Assembly (NCBI GenBank): GCA_014084085.1
Contig: NPFB01000053.1
Coordinates: 343,876-407,875 of the forward strand
DNA length: 64,000 bases
Origin: Hondaea fermentalgiana
Taxonomy: Eukaryota; Sar; Bigyra; Thraustochytrida; Thraustochytriidae
Direction of reading: 5' to 3'
The notes below the pieces were generated by a model, which saw nothing but the letters and a program-made list of their open reading frames with translations, made no database searches and had not been told where the DNA came from. This document shows positions 46,501-57,400 of the stretch, in pieces (within the stretch, counting starts at the first letter, position 1; the number at the start of each line of letters is the position of its first letter). Both the position numbers and the translations under genes were made by a program.

Positions 46501-49500
46501 AGAAAAAGGTCGCAATTTCTAGCTGCTTCATCTCGCCCTGCGCCGCACTGTTCTCCACAATGCGCGCCAGCAAAAAGTCAACCACCGTTGGCGCGTGGTG
46601 GTCACAGAGGGCGCGCCACAGGGGGAGCGTCAGGTCGAGAGCATTTCGCTGCTCGTCGCGAACGAGCGTTCGTACGCACTCCCATAACTCTTCCAGATTG
46701 AAGTGCGTCTTTTGCGCTCGTCGAATATCCTTTTGCACGCTCTGACGCATTTGCAGTTCCATTGTCCCATGAGCCATGCGCTTCGAGCCGGATGCACTCT
46801 CGGCTGCGACGCCTGCGAGCTCGGTGGCCTCTGGGCCACGCTGCAAGCCGCGTGCGCTGTTGCTACGCGACTTTCGGTTTCGCACAAACTGTCGCGGGGA
46901 GTCAACGCTGACGCTCTCGCCGGAAAGTCCTCCCGCATGGGCGACGGCTCGAGTTGACGCACTCTGTGCGAAGGCCAGACATGCCTGCACAGTGCGTGGG
47001 CCCAGGCCGGCGCTCTCGAGCACCGGGAGGCGCTTGCAGAGAATGCTGAGCACACTGGGTCCGAGTCCAGGGCAACGATCGGCGAGGATGATGGACGCTT
47101 GCGTTGCTGTTTGCTCGATCGTGCGCGAGTCGCTGGCCCACGTTTGCTGGCCGAGCAGACTGGCGCTGTGAAGCTCAAAAGGCGTCGAGCTTCCGTCCAA
47201 GTTGCCGGTCGAAAGGGCTGCCCACGAATCTGACCGCTCCACCACATCGAGCAAGCCAAATGCCCGCGCACGCACTTCGGCCGATGCATGACTTGCAGCC
47301 TGCACGAGCGCAAGCAAAGCAACTAAAGCCATCGCGCTTGGTTCCAGGGGACGGACCATATTGCGCTCAGGCCCTCGAAAGAGCCATACATCCACCGCAT
47401 CTGCAAAGGAGGCAAAAATGGCGTCTGCTCGGCTCTGCGATCTTGGCAGATTCTGCAATTCCACAAACCAGCGCTCGACAAAGGGGCGGAACGTCCCTCC
47501 GCCTGCGGCCTCCACGTCTCCGACGTGCCAGTGAGCCACCAAATAGTTTCGCAAAAGCGGGGAAGCGTCGCTGCAAGCGCGTGGACGATCGCCATCGTAG
47601 TAGAACCAGGACCACAGCATCTCGTCGGGTCGCGGTGCGACAGTGCCGAGAGACGTGGGCCCGAGATGAAGCATCTGCAGGCCAACGTCCGTCGCGAGCT
47701 CGCGAAGAGCCTTAAAGTTGTTCTCCGAGAGGACCTGGCGATCCGCTTGAACAATCGACCGCGCCCCTGATCCCGGAGTCTGGCTTTGGAACGAGGCGTG
47801 GGATCCGCCGTTCTCGTGCCCCTGCGCCCGTGGTGACGCCTTGCGCTGGATTGAAAACAGCTTGACATCGTCAAAACCGACAATCGATTGCATGAGCGTC
47901 CAAACCCGCCTTCGTTCCGCCCGAAGCCAGATTTGGTCCGCGCGTTGCATGAGCATAGGGACCTCCATTTCCCTGCGCAAGATCGAACGCAAGGTGCGCG
48001 CAGCTTGCAAAGCAAGTTTGGTGTATTCCAAGGTTACAGTCCATCCCGAGTTCCGGAGTCTCTCAGCCTGAGCGATGGCAGACATAAACTCAAAAATTTT
48101 CCGCAGCGTAAGCTCCCACCCTGGAAAGCCACTTGTGGTCTTTTGTTGCTGCGGTTGCTGCGCCACGCTTTCCAGCAGAATGCGCAAAGCAGCACAACAA
48201 ATCTGCTCTACAGATGCAACATCTGCCTCTGCAAAAGAGGCAAGCTGCGAGATGGCATGGTCGCTCCCGCGGTGCCGCCTGAACTTGCCAAACTTGGACC
48301 GCTCCTCGCTGGGTTGGCTACGTGATGGTGAACTTGCCGCTGTGAGGCGGGTCTGTCGCCAGGACAGGCAAAGCGCAACAACGCGCGAGACGCAGCGTGG
48401 GTGCATGCTTTTGCCTGCGAGGTCCAGCACGATGCGTCGAAGAGCAGACTGCTCGGGAGACACAGGACGAATGCGCGCCGCCGCGTCCCACAAGTCGTAC
48501 AAGAGTGTTTCCACCTCGCCCTCCATTTCCCCGGGCCACGCTGCCGCTTCAGGTTCGAGAACAAGCGGAGAACGAGGCAAGGACTGGCTCGATCCAGCGC
48601 TGCCGAGCACGAAAGTTACTGCTGATTTGCGCAGGACCGTCTCAAAGTACGAAATTTGCTCCGCTTCCACCTGAAAGCCTGGAAGTCTCGAAAGCCAGTC
48701 AAGGAGAACCTGCGACGCGCTGTGTAAGAGTCCCCGTAGCTCGACAAAGCGAACAAGCTCACGCGCGACTTTGACGAGCTCGTCGGCCCACTGATCTGAA
48801 CGACCGTTGGCCGTTTTGGGATCGGTGTCGCTGGTGACGACGCCAGTTCCCTTGTACCACATAAAGAGCTCATCGCGGCTCACAAGTGGCGCATCGCGTG
48901 CCTTGATGTAGCTGAAGGCGCCCTCAAAAGAGCAGGTGCTACCTTTGATCAGCGTATCGGGCCGCGCGCTAGGAGTTCGTACCAGGGGAGGGCGAGCCAG
49001 AGCTCCTGTGCTGGCGGATGTCACCGTGTGTGCGATATTTGACGCTGGTGCTGGTGGTGGCGCGGGAAGTGTAAAGCTCTCTCTTGTGTCCAAACTCGGT
49101 TTGGTTGGCGACATGGCAAAGGTCTTGGAAAGCGCGTCCAGCGACAAGGGGCTGCCACGCATGCTTCCGTCTGCCGTAGAACTCCGCTCGTGCTGGCGTT
49201 GGCGCGTGGATCCCGTAAGAGGAGGCGGAGGACTTGCCGGAGGGTGCGGTTCGAATCGCTTGACTGGCTGCACATCGTCTGCCGTTCGGCGACGGGAAAT
49301 ATCCGCTTCACTCGACACCGCGCCACAGCAGCAGGAAGTCTTTGCAGCACACTGATAGCCGAAAGGCGGATGCGCTCGTAAAACGCCAGTGATGCGCATA
49401 CACGCAGGACCAAAGTGTGGCCAAAGATGCTGCATTGCATCGATGATTTCCTGAACATGCATCCGCACGCTTGCGCAGGGAAAAACAAGGAGAGCGATAG

Positions 49501-52500
49501 ATAGCGTGAGAAGAGGTTCTCCACCAGCATCGTCCGGGTCCGGAAGCGCAGTCTCCTGCCCATCGGCGCTTTGCGCCTTGGACTGTCGCAAGCGCAGGTG
49601 CGACCAGAGTCGCAGCAAAAGAGCCATCTGTCGCACGTAGGTTAGAATGGCGCGCGTGCACTTGCCGAACCGCGACACGGCGTTTGAGGTCTCGCGAACA
49701 AGTTTGAGGAGCACGCGGATGCGAATCGTATCATTCAATGCGCTGCCAACGATGCGCTGCAAAGCATGAGACACGGCTGTTGCAATGAACCAGTCCGCGT
49801 GGAGCAGCAGTGTCACGTCTGGCAGCGGAGCTTCCGCTGGATTCTGACCCTCTGCGACGGGAGAACAGGACAGAAGAGGAAGTGCGTAGAGAAACTCGCG
49901 GAAAACATCGAGAGCCGGATTAACGCGCTTTTTGAAGAGTGCCGCGCGAGTACGCAGCGTTTGCGCAATCTGTAGCTCAGCGCCGTACTTGTCCGAGAGG
50001 TTCCGCGCGCGGAAAGCGATCTCCCTCCCGCCTTCAAATAGGTCATTGTGCATCTGAAGCTGCTGCAATTCGAGAACAAGGCCGTTCGTCGTAAAGCTAA
50101 AAGCGTCGAGAACATGACCACGTCCAGCATCGGCCCACGCAAACGGGTAGCCACGGGTGTCACCAACAGGGTCTCTTAGGCCCCGCGGCCCCGCGCCGCC
50201 AACGCCTGTGGTCCCATCCCACAACAGAGTGGGCACGAGCGAATGCTCTGCTTGGCCCATGACTCCAACGCCAAGTGCGGCCTGCAAAGAGCCAAACATT
50301 TGAGCGAATTTGCGCACCGTGAGTTTGTGAACATCCTTGAGTGAGGCGCGGTGTGCTTCGAACTGCCCGTGGTGCAGACAAAAGGCGGTCTCCCGGAAAA
50401 CACTCGTACTCGGGCCCAGCACATCCCAGAGTGTCCGGATCCCAACAATGGCGCGGTTCGCTGCGACATGAGGACATTTGTTCAGATCGTCGGGAAGTTG
50501 CGTCACAAACGGCACCGCCTTGTCTAGAAGAATGGTGACATCGTGCGCTGCGAGCTGCAAAAGGATGTGCTTGCAGACAGCCAAGTTTTTGGGAAGCAAT
50601 GGGAATCCGTGCTGATGTGCAGAAGACAGAGACGGAGCGGTGCCAAAGGAGGCGCCCGAGACATGCGAAGCGCCCGAGCCGATGGAACTGAGGCTCAAGT
50701 GACTGCCAGTGGAAACTAGCGAGCCGATCGAGGTGGCCGCAACATCGCGTGAGGAGATCGAAAATCGGGCAGTCCCCAACGAGACACCCGCCAGCGACGG
50801 GGGTTCCGGCGAAGAAGGCGATGTCGAATTAGGAGCAGCGGCAGCAGCAAATGTAGATCCAGATCCAGCAAAAGCGAGTGCGGCTGCCGGAGGTGGCATA
50901 TTGGACGATGAGGTTAGTACTCCGTACGACGAGGAACCACCAAGACTAGCAAAAGCTTTCGACTTTGATCGCTCAAACACCTCGGTGTAAATCGACTCAA
51001 GCGCGCGACGATTCAGCGCAGAAATGCGAGACAAGGGGCCGAGCCCTTCGCGGAAGCGGGTCTCGAGCGGATTGTACATTTCAAAAGCGTCCCAAGCGAC
51101 TGGGGGTCTCGCAAAACGTTGGCTTCGCAGAGACCGCAGAATAATCTCCAAAGAGTGTGTCACCTTGCGCGGCTCCGAAAGGTGCCGAAGCACACGGCGC
51201 GAGAAGAAGGATGCGTAATTAGCCTCGTGAAAGGCAAGAGGTGCGCGAGCAAGAATAGTGAGCATGACACTGAGCGCCGCGGCCTTGAGCTCTTCGGTCT
51301 TGGCGAGCTGCTCGACAGTCTTGAAGAGCTGTTTTGTTACAACGTCGTTGAACGCTGCGGTCCAGGCAGGGTCACGATCTGCAAGGCGCTGAAAATCGAG
51401 GTTCTCCAGCATGGGCTCCAGTGTGAGCAGCATGATAAGACGTGAAGCTTTGTCCTGCTTAGGCTGACCAAGTTGCTCCGCGAGCATGGCCAGGATTTCG
51501 CGTGCCACGCCGGCGTTTGAGAGAGATAGATCAATGAATAGCCAGGCGCAAAATGGAGGGCGCAAATTGAACAAATGTGTGATGAGCGCAGGCTTTTTCC
51601 TCACGGCAAAACCGAGCACGCTCGCCCACATCGTTTGCGTCTGTGCGATAACACGGTGGAGAACATCGCGAGGCAATTGCCCCCTGCCGCTGCCGCCGCC
51701 GCCGCTGCTGCTATTATCAGTCGAGCCATTAGCAGAAGAGGATCTCCTCGTTCTGCTAATTATGTGCTTGAGAGAGAGATCTTCCAGCATGCTCCAATCA
51801 CGCTCGACATCCTCGCTCGCATAGCGCAGCATATGACTCAAGAGATCACCGGCACAGCGAGACCAAAGCAGCTCCACAAGATGAAGGCCTGCGACCTTGA
51901 CGCCCGGAAGTTTCGTTTGAAGCGAGAATGGAGGCTGGGCCCAGTCGAGAACAGTAACAAAGACTTTTTCAAAAAGCGGAGGTGGTAGCGCCAACCAGGC
52001 GCGCAAGCTTCCCACGAAAAAAGCGCACCGGCGAGGATAGTCTTCCCAGAGCGTTTGTAATAAAAAGGAGTCACTCGCGCTCGACCCACCGTCGTTCATG
52101 TTACCGCTGCTATCGTCAACCGCGCTCGCGCGGTCCAGCTGCGCGAGCTTGCGGTCGATGCCCGCGGCAAATTTTGACAAGAAGTCCGCAAAGAAAAACC
52201 ATCCATCCACTTGGGCGTTGGGGCGGCCAGAGTCAGAGGCTGTCACGTCTGAGGACACTGGTGAGGCAGGTTTCTTGTCACCGCTCGGGGTCTCTGCCCT
52301 TTCGCTCTGATTGTTGTTTTTGCTGCCAGTGGCATCGACAGTCCCCTTCTCTTTCTTGTCTTTGTCCGCGTCACTGCTTGGACTGTTTTCATTGCTGCTG
52401 TTGGTGCTACTGCTGCTGGCCCCGTTCCGCTCGGTGATGAGGTGGTTTTCCTTGTGCTCGAGCGTCATGGTGTCAATTCCAAGCTGGCGACGCGGCTTGG

Positions 52501-52564
52501 GCGCAATCTGTGTGGTCCCCACTCCAAGCGGCAGCTTGCCAGCGGCCTCACGAGATCGAGACAT
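43574..52564 (-). CDS. Approximately 3,000-residue predicted alpha-solenoid protein; possibly Furry/Tao3-like
   Basis: 2,996 residues from the first in-frame ATG (52564); the 32 codons above it begin with TTG and are not used. Apart from Ser/Gly/Asp-rich linkers the sequence is helix after helix of Leu/Ala-rich amphipathic type ('VVDFLLARIVENSAAQGEMKQLEIATFFLTSI' region), as in HEAT/armadillo proteins. I cannot name it with confidence. The size, the all-helical build and the pattern of a 'VVDFLL' helix followed by a long helical pair ending in a 'NSLVLGVLYRV' helix recall Furry/Tao3/Mor2 scaffolds of the NDR-kinase pathway, whose human member is about 3,000 residues, but no motif settles it. 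Disordered parts are the N-terminus (Ser/Asn/Asp/Lys), residues about 1120-1220, and an acidic C-terminal insert before a final helical stretch. No membrane segment, catalytic motif or frameshift is seen. Confidence 0.85.
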   Translation of the reverse strand: MSRSREAAGKLPLGVGTTQIAPKPRRQLGIDTMTLEHKENHLITERNGASSSSTNSSNENSPSSDADKDKKEKGTVDATGSKNNNQSERAETPSGDKKPASPVSSDVTASDSGRPNAQVDGWFFFADFLSKFAAGIDRKLAQLDRASAVDDSSGNMNDGGSSASDSFLLQTLWEDYPRRCAFFVGSLRAWLALPPPLFEKVFVTVLDWAQPPFSLQTKLPGVKVAGLHLVELLWSRCAGDLLSHMLRYASEDVERDWSMLEDLSLKHIISRTRRSSSANGSTDNSSSGGGGSGRGQLPRDVLHRVIAQTQTMWASVLGFAVRKKPALITHLFNLRPPFCAWLFIDLSLSNAGVAREILAMLAEQLGQPKQDKASRLIMLLTLEPMLENLDFQRLADRDPAWTAAFNDVVTKQLFKTVEQLAKTEELKAAALSVMLTILARAPLAFHEANYASFFSRRVLRHLSEPRKVTHSLEIILRSLRSQRFARPPVAWDAFEMYNPLETRFREGLGPLSRISALNRRALESIYTEVFERSKSKAFASLGGSSSYGVLTSSSNMPPPAAALAFAGSGSTFAAAAAPNSTSPSSPEPPSLAGVSLGTARFSISSRDVAATSIGSLVSTGSHLSLSSIGSGASHVSGASFGTAPSLSSAHQHGFPLLPKNLAVCKHILLQLAAHDVTILLDKAVPFVTQLPDDLNKCPHVAANRAIVGIRTLWDVLGPSTSVFRETAFCLHHGQFEAHRASLKDVHKLTVRKFAQMFGSLQAALGVGVMGQAEHSLVPTLLWDGTTGVGGAGPRGLRDPVGDTRGYPFAWADAGRGHVLDAFSFTTNGLVLELQQLQMHNDLFEGGREIAFRARNLSDKYGAELQIAQTLRTRAALFKKRVNPALDVFREFLYALPLLSCSPVAEGQNPAEAPLPDVTLLLHADWFIATAVSHALQRIVGSALNDTIRIRVLLKLVRETSNAVSRFGKCTRAILTYVRQMALLLRLWSHLRLRQSKAQSADGQETALPDPDDAGGEPLLTLSIALLVFPCASVRMHVQEIIDAMQHLWPHFGPACMRITGVLRAHPPFGYQCAAKTSCCCGAVSSEADISRRRTADDVQPVKRFEPHPPASPPPPLTGSTRQRQHERSSTADGSMRGSPLSLDALSKTFAMSPTKPSLDTRESFTLPAPPPAPASNIAHTVTSASTGALARPPLVRTPSARPDTLIKGSTCSFEGAFSYIKARDAPLVSRDELFMWYKGTGVVTSDTDPKTANGRSDQWADELVKVARELVRFVELRGLLHSASQVLLDWLSRLPGFQVEAEQISYFETVLRKSAVTFVLGSAGSSQSLPRSPLVLEPEAAAWPGEMEGEVETLLYDLWDAAARIRPVSPEQSALRRIVLDLAGKSMHPRCVSRVVALCLSWRQTRLTAASSPSRSQPSEERSKFGKFRRHRGSDHAISQLASFAEADVASVEQICCAALRILLESVAQQPQQQKTTSGFPGWELTLRKIFEFMSAIAQAERLRNSGWTVTLEYTKLALQAARTLRSILRREMEVPMLMQRADQIWLRAERRRVWTLMQSIVGFDDVKLFSIQRKASPRAQGHENGGSHASFQSQTPGSGARSIVQADRQVLSENNFKALRELATDVGLQMLHLGPTSLGTVAPRPDEMLWSWFYYDGDRPRACSDASPLLRNYLVAHWHVGDVEAAGGGTFRPFVERWFVELQNLPRSQSRADAIFASFADAVDVWLFRGPERNMVRPLEPSAMALVALLALVQAASHASAEVRARAFGLLDVVERSDSWAALSTGNLDGSSTPFELHSASLLGQQTWASDSRTIEQTATQASIILADRCPGLGPSVLSILCKRLPVLESAGLGPRTVQACLAFAQSASTRAVAHAGGLSGESVSVDSPRQFVRNRKSRSNSARGLQRGPEATELAGVAAESASGSKRMAHGTMELQMRQSVQKDIRRAQKTHFNLEELWECVRTLVRDEQRNALDLTLPLWRALCDHHAPTVVDFLLARIVENSAAQGEMKQLEIATFFLTSIAPEIFAASPSIIVNSLVLGVLYRVRVESIARGLYASSAASPTSRRPRVLQSWIKLALTQDADPCGYNSHKEGLKEEMRSLLRTQASALKALSLCAAGARKDCAMAFPQMITYGLCSTLGLHTSSPRHRYGAGGECIAMLLRSLSHERLVRQASQRTSSDPSLAMVLPSQLLGPSPARLVELARLDPSSYTDQVLEEVVSSMAELLTLCSPDGDLLHLWCQCLLLNGLGLYQQQMRWKPELMHRCLAVYAKLRAKIEGPLYLVRGFAEVDESVAWRIEILALLRIAHQAMHNEAFALVEIALLCLGRLDLRHMSASLCKFFLNFYASVAHSKRAEDLCLDLLLSALPEELDAEDLDVDALRCKTQDRLTAQLLLCDARAEDELSEEYEGTEDGDDPSALLSLCIRLFHCGVLRVDLVCSWFPVLATGALAPGAFVDDAVGHLDLPVKMREALHEFIFRPTDEECLQNACLAAMDFFGAVEFALALARCCTRQIQVLEDENASGLPVDAERYLLAVYRVISCVVTASSPCLQFFIPIVRKATLLESEQGAGVMSEAVEDLLKAAHKASGGSSLPGQGASPRSPLRAFGVQTAWGGDSTTGPSVSAEIRCGEALALMSDLIRVDACDLEDTLSPFMEGSRSPVTTPRWRRRVDAPPQLNVVRSRDPDASEDELKLPSSGDGSEPWTGGSSPSLGRGLGGGGGGGDFEPTTGTTVKTGISEDLEPRSRGIGATSTALDEFEIGGVASFETSKRGLEAGNGGARRSSSARHLSRMLGVASDSEDNDHEDDNDDDSAFGKDGCESGSDGEGNDSHHDEGTIAWGGTRRHGRAAGTIRLVRYRSMEDGTTAEQQSAVMRRSFLEELLANESNHKQIETFIVQQPAIDTSWLEFALAVIDFKRNPMTETAESVFNQFLVLDGLDTIDVPDAVRERVEQAIEAKEGVDKGLFDEGLKLALDYLDKNFLGRYLRSSQYCEA

Positions 52565-54433
52565 GCGATACCAGGGTTTACAGTGTTGCGCAAAGCCGAG
52601 GCGAGCCGCGGCGAGGCTGAGGCGAAGGCAAAGAGACAAACGTTGAAAAGCAGGAGACAAATCTCAAAAACCAAAGCTCAAAAACCAGGAGCCAAGGTTG
52701 AGACAGAGCTAGTTCTCCACAACAGAATTCGAGTAGACTGTCCCACGAAGACGCGTATCTACGCGTGCGCTCCTCTTTTTAATCGCTCGACTTTGACTTC
52801 CCGTCCAGCCGAAAGCACGCAGTCCTCGCTCACGAGGTCGAGCAGGTCGTTTCCACCCTCTTTTCGTTCTCGTGTTGCTCGCGCCAGACCACGCGGCGCG
52901 CGAGAGGAGAGGGCCCGCGTCGGGCCGCACCCGAGAGGCTCCGGCGAGAGAGAGGAGGAGCCTCGCCTCGCAGGCCACCGGCCTGGCCGCAAGCAGGAGG
53001 CCGAGCTCGGGCTGGGCTCGGTCGCTCGGGCTCGATGGCCCCGCCCGCCCAGGCCGCGAGCCAAGGTGACCGGCGGAACGTGTCTTGCTGCTGCTGCTGC
53101 GATCTANNNNNNNNNNNNNNNNNNNNNNNNNNNNNNNNNNNNNNNNNNNNNNNNNNNNNNNNNNNNNNNNNNNNNNNNNNNNNNNNNNNNNNNNNNNNNN
53201 NNNNNNGGGGGAGGACGGCGGGCCGCGCGAGGGGGCGGCGCGGCGCGCGCGAGGAGAGCCGGGCCCTCCGGCGAGAGGCAGACAGCCAGCCAGCCAGCCC
53301 GCGCAGCCGCGCGAGGCGCGCTCGATTCTGCCTGCGCGGGCGCCTTCGTCGAACTGGAGACGCGCCTCGGAAACAGATCAGAGCAGCGAGACTGACTGTT
53401 CGCGCGGAGAGAGGCGCGCCCGGAATTCCGGGAAGCGTCGTTCCCCGCGGTTCGATCACGCGCTCCAAGATGCTTGTAACGGCTATGCGCCTTGCGGCCT
53501 TGCGCCTAGCCGGCACCGGCGTTGTCGTGTTCTTCACTGCAAGCTAGCTCGTCATCCACCCTGTGTCCTATTCTGGCTTTTGAAGGGGCGGGGAGGGAGA
53601 GGAGAGGTGAAGGGTGAAGGGGAACGACGGAGAGTTTGCCGAGGATGGCTGGCACGATATCGATCATTCCTTTCGCGAGGGAGAGGTGTGGCTGCCTGAA
53701 AAGTTGCAAAGCGTAGCACAATTTGAGCAGCAGCCCAAGCTGCGGCTCGAGCTGCTGCTGCCGAGGCGGCGAGTGCCTCTGATTCGAGGAGGAAGAATCG
53801 AGGGGGGGGGTGCTAAAATCACTTCGGCGTTAGGTAAGAAACCGCAAAAGTACAGGTGCAAAACTCCCAAAAAAAACGTGACCGTTCGGCGGCCTTGCAC
53901 GCCACCGGCGAGTCGAGGTAAGTAAAATGGCCGATCGGTTTGCAGCTGATGATAATGATGATGGCTATTGTACATGGCAGGAACGTGGGATTGGGCAGCA
54001 ACACTGATAGGCACTGCAAGAGCAAGAACACCCGACAGAAGTTGTTCGAGGGCCAGCGAAAACAATAGCACGGTCGCGGCTGCATCGCGCAAAGCCCAAG
54101 CGCGGCAGCGCAGCAGCGCGGCAGCGTGGCAGTGCGGGAGGGAGGTGAGGGCGCGCGCGCGCGTGAGGTCAAAATCGAACTTAGAGGTGCTTGTCAGAGG
54201 TTCTTCTCCGCTTGTTGAAAAGCCACGCAGACGCTCCTGCAAGCAAAGCAAATTAGAACCAGCGCGAGCAACAAAGCGTACGCACGTACGTGCTTGTGGT
54301 AAAGTAGTAGGCTTTGAGAGAAAGGCAAGCGGGCGGGTGCAATCTGCACGCCACGAAAGCGCGCAAGTTCTGACAAAGCCGCAGCACCACGCGCAACGCC
54401 AAGGCTAAGAGGCTAAGAGCGAGGCCGAAGCAA
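52565..54433. promoter_or_regulatory. Divergent region between the solenoid and channel genes, with gap
   Basis: 1.87 kb. From the left: leader of the solenoid gene with repeated CAAAAACCA; a GTTCTCCA octamer (complement of TGGAGAAC) near 52711; a GC-rich Arg-codon-like zone; a CTG/CTGC run just before the gap (about 53086-53100); the gap at 53107-53206; GCCAGCCAGCCAGCC near 53286; a G run near 53802; and GCGCGCGCGCG near 54152. ORFs of 195-317 codons on either strand lack domains or cross the gap. No supported gene. Confidence 0.5.
53107..53206. other. Assembly gap (100 N)
   Basis: Exactly 100 N, preceded by a CTG-repeat stretch and followed by GC-rich sequence. Confidence 0.99.
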
Positions 54434-57400
54434 ATGCCGGGGCGAGAGACCAAACCAGTCCGAGCGCTTCTGATTATTGATTGTCAAAATGACTTTATTC
54501 CGAGCGAAGATGGCTCTCTTGCTGTGCCCGATGCCGAGGCGGTTCTGCCAGTCATCAACAAGCTCCGAAGCAAGGAGTTCGACTTTGTATACCTGTGTTT
54601 AGACTGGCACCCGTACAATCATTGCTCGTTTCGTACCAATAATCCTGGCGCCGATCTCTTTGAGGTGGTCCACTTACCGACCACGGGAAATGCTCAAATC
54701 ATGTGGCCAGACCACTGCGTGCAGGGGACACACGGCGCCGAACTCCACAAAGACCTCAAGATCGAGGTTTCTGACATATACACATATGCAGGATGCAATC
54801 CGCAGCGCGACAGCTATTCTGTCTTCAAGGATAATGGTTCGACCGTCCTGACGGAAATGCGAGACCTTCTCGAAGAAAGCGCGGTGACAGAAATCTATGC
54901 CGTCGGTCTTGCGACAGATTACTGTGTACAGTACACGCTTCTCGATGCCAAGAGTCTCTTGCAAGGCGTCGAAGTATTCTTCATTCAGGATGGCTGCCGC
55001 GGTATCAGCGACGCGGGCGTCAAGGGTGCTGTCGACGCTTTCAAGAGCGAAAAAGTCCACATCATTTCCTCTGGCGGACCCGAGCTCGGTCGCATTGCAG
55101 ATCGCAAAATACGCATTGACGGTGGCCTGGAGCTTCTTAAGAGAAATGACCGCGTCACAATGTTCAGCGAGGTCGACAGGATCTACGAGTCCGTTATCTT
55201 TCGTACGGCGCAGGGTAAGGCGTGGGAAGAGGACTTGGCGAATCTGGTTCGCAGCGTCATTGTCAACCAGCTCTGTTCCTGGAGTGGAAAGAATGCGCTG
55301 CATGCCTGCTGTGAAATGGGAGATATTCGCACGCTTGAGCATCTAATTCGTGTGGCCGGCAAGGGACTCAACCTCGGCATGCGCACACGCAAAGACGAGA
55401 ATGCGCTCATGCTTGCCATTCAAAGCAAGGACCCCACGCATCGCGCGGACATTGTTCGCCTCTTGCTCGACACTGCCGACGAGGGCCAGCGCCGCGAGTT
55501 GCTCTTTGGCCAAAGCCTGCAGTTTCGTCTTTCTGCTCTCATGTTTGCATGCCGCGACGGTCTTCCAGACGTTGTAAGCATCCTTCTCGAGGCAGAATGT
55601 TCGTCTTCCCTGAAGCTTCGCAGTGCGTTCGGCAAGACGGCGCTCATGTTTGCGTGCATTTCGAACACACAAGACCACGCTGCCATTGTGGAAATGCTCT
55701 TGCGCTCGCAAGCTAAGCTCGAGGACCGCTTTGCGATGCTTCAAGAGACGGACAAGGAACGATGGAACAGTTTGCACTTTAGCGCCAAATCAGGATCATT
55801 CGCCCGGGTCGACTGGAGCAGGGCGCTCGATGGCTACGAAAACATGTCTCGCCTTCCCATCAATGCCAAGACGCTCTCGGGTATCACCTTTTTACACCTA
55901 GCAGCTTTTAACGGGCGATCGGAGGTCATTCGAGCACTCATTGACAACTGTGCCCCAAATCGCAAGCGACGCATGATGGAGGCCATTTTAAAGAAGGGGC
56001 TCCGCCACCGCGTCAAGGTCAACGTTCCTATCAAGGGTTTGGGTCATACAGAACTCGATTTAGCAATCCAACGTCGTCACCTCGAATGTGCAAGGCTGCT
56101 GCTGAGACTGGGTTGCTACGCAGGGACGTCGTCGCAGGAGCAGATGCAGGAGCTCCTGCATCGTCTTGTGCTCATGGGCGACGTGGAGGCCTGCGAGAGC
56201 ATCCTGAACTTTGCAGACGAGAATCGTGTCACAATCGATGACGCCCTCGTAGAGACAACGCAGCGCATTGAGCACCCGGAAACCTGCACGGTCTCATTTG
56301 CGAATCGGACGGACCCTGTCGCGCAGTTCTTGTACAAGTGCGAAATTTGTGGCGCCAGCGTTTGCCTTGTGTGCAAGGACCGCTGTCATGGGCCCGCAGC
56401 GTGTCGCCAGGCTTACCTCAAGCTCGACTTTGAGCACTTTCCTGACAAGGGCTGGGAGCCCTGCGGCACGGTGGTGTCGCAATGTGGCTGCGATCGCGAC
56501 ACCTGCTGCGCCACCGCGGCTACGGATGTGCGCGAGATTGAGGGCTACCGATTTATCCCCCACCCGGTACGAACGAGTGCTGTTCACCTGAATGCAGAAC
56601 TACTACGACTCTCGCACTCAATCGCAAGGAACATGCACAACGTCTGGGCGCAAAGCCTTAGCGAGCTGGGATGGAGGTATGGTCGGGATAAAGACCCCGA
56701 CGAAAAAGTGCATCCGCATTTGCTTCCATTTGACTCCCTCTCGATTGAAGGTGCCAAATACAATATGGACATGTCCGTCGAGACACTCAAGGTGATCCTT
56801 TCGCTAGGATACGAAATCCACCGACGCGTCGAAGCCCCGCGCTTTGGGCGTAATGACACCACCACAACGGATCCGTCCACGACGCCAAACGCTGCTTTGA
56901 GCTCGAGCTCCAGCAGGGAGCCTGTGCAGCAGGACCCCGTGATGCTCACCAAGGCATTGAGCATGATGGCGAGCGATTCAACAATGAAGCAGCGCAAGAT
57001 AAAGCTCGGTGTGACTTCTGCAGATCTGCTCGCAGGAACAGGTAACAAGTACTCTGAGTTTGCGTGGGATATTTCACGCCCAGACTGCGTTCCGCTCAAC
57101 ACGAGCGGGGTAGAGCTGCCCAAAGAACTCGCAACGCTTACAGAACGGATTGCATCCAACTCGCACGAGGTATGGGCGAGCGAGAAGATTCGTCAGGGAT
57201 GGCGTTACGCACCGAGCCGTAATATTCGCAAAGACCTCAAGCTCAACTCGTCGCTTGTCCCTTATTACGTTCTCACTCGTGAAGAGAAAGAACAGCTTCT
57301 TCAAGGAGCGCGCGAGACCATGAAAGTAATTCTAATGACGGGCTGGGTTGTTCATCCGAAAACCCGCGCGAGCGATAGCAGCGGGTCCAAAGGTCCAAAA

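Noticed and set aside
49248..49258. GGTTCGAATCG, similar to a tRNA B box
   Set aside because: Lies inside the coding sequence of the giant solenoid gene; no acceptor-stem pairing or A box was found at the right distance.
52565..52660. Upstream extension of the solenoid protein
   Set aside because: The frame begins with TTG; the first ATG is at 52564.
52442..53395. 317-codon plus-strand ORF
   Set aside because: Partly antisense to the solenoid gene start, crosses the gap, low-complexity composition.
53664..54251. 195-codon minus-strand ORF
   Set aside because: Has hydrophobic and Ser-rich patches but no family resemblance, and it lies in a simple-sequence promoter region.
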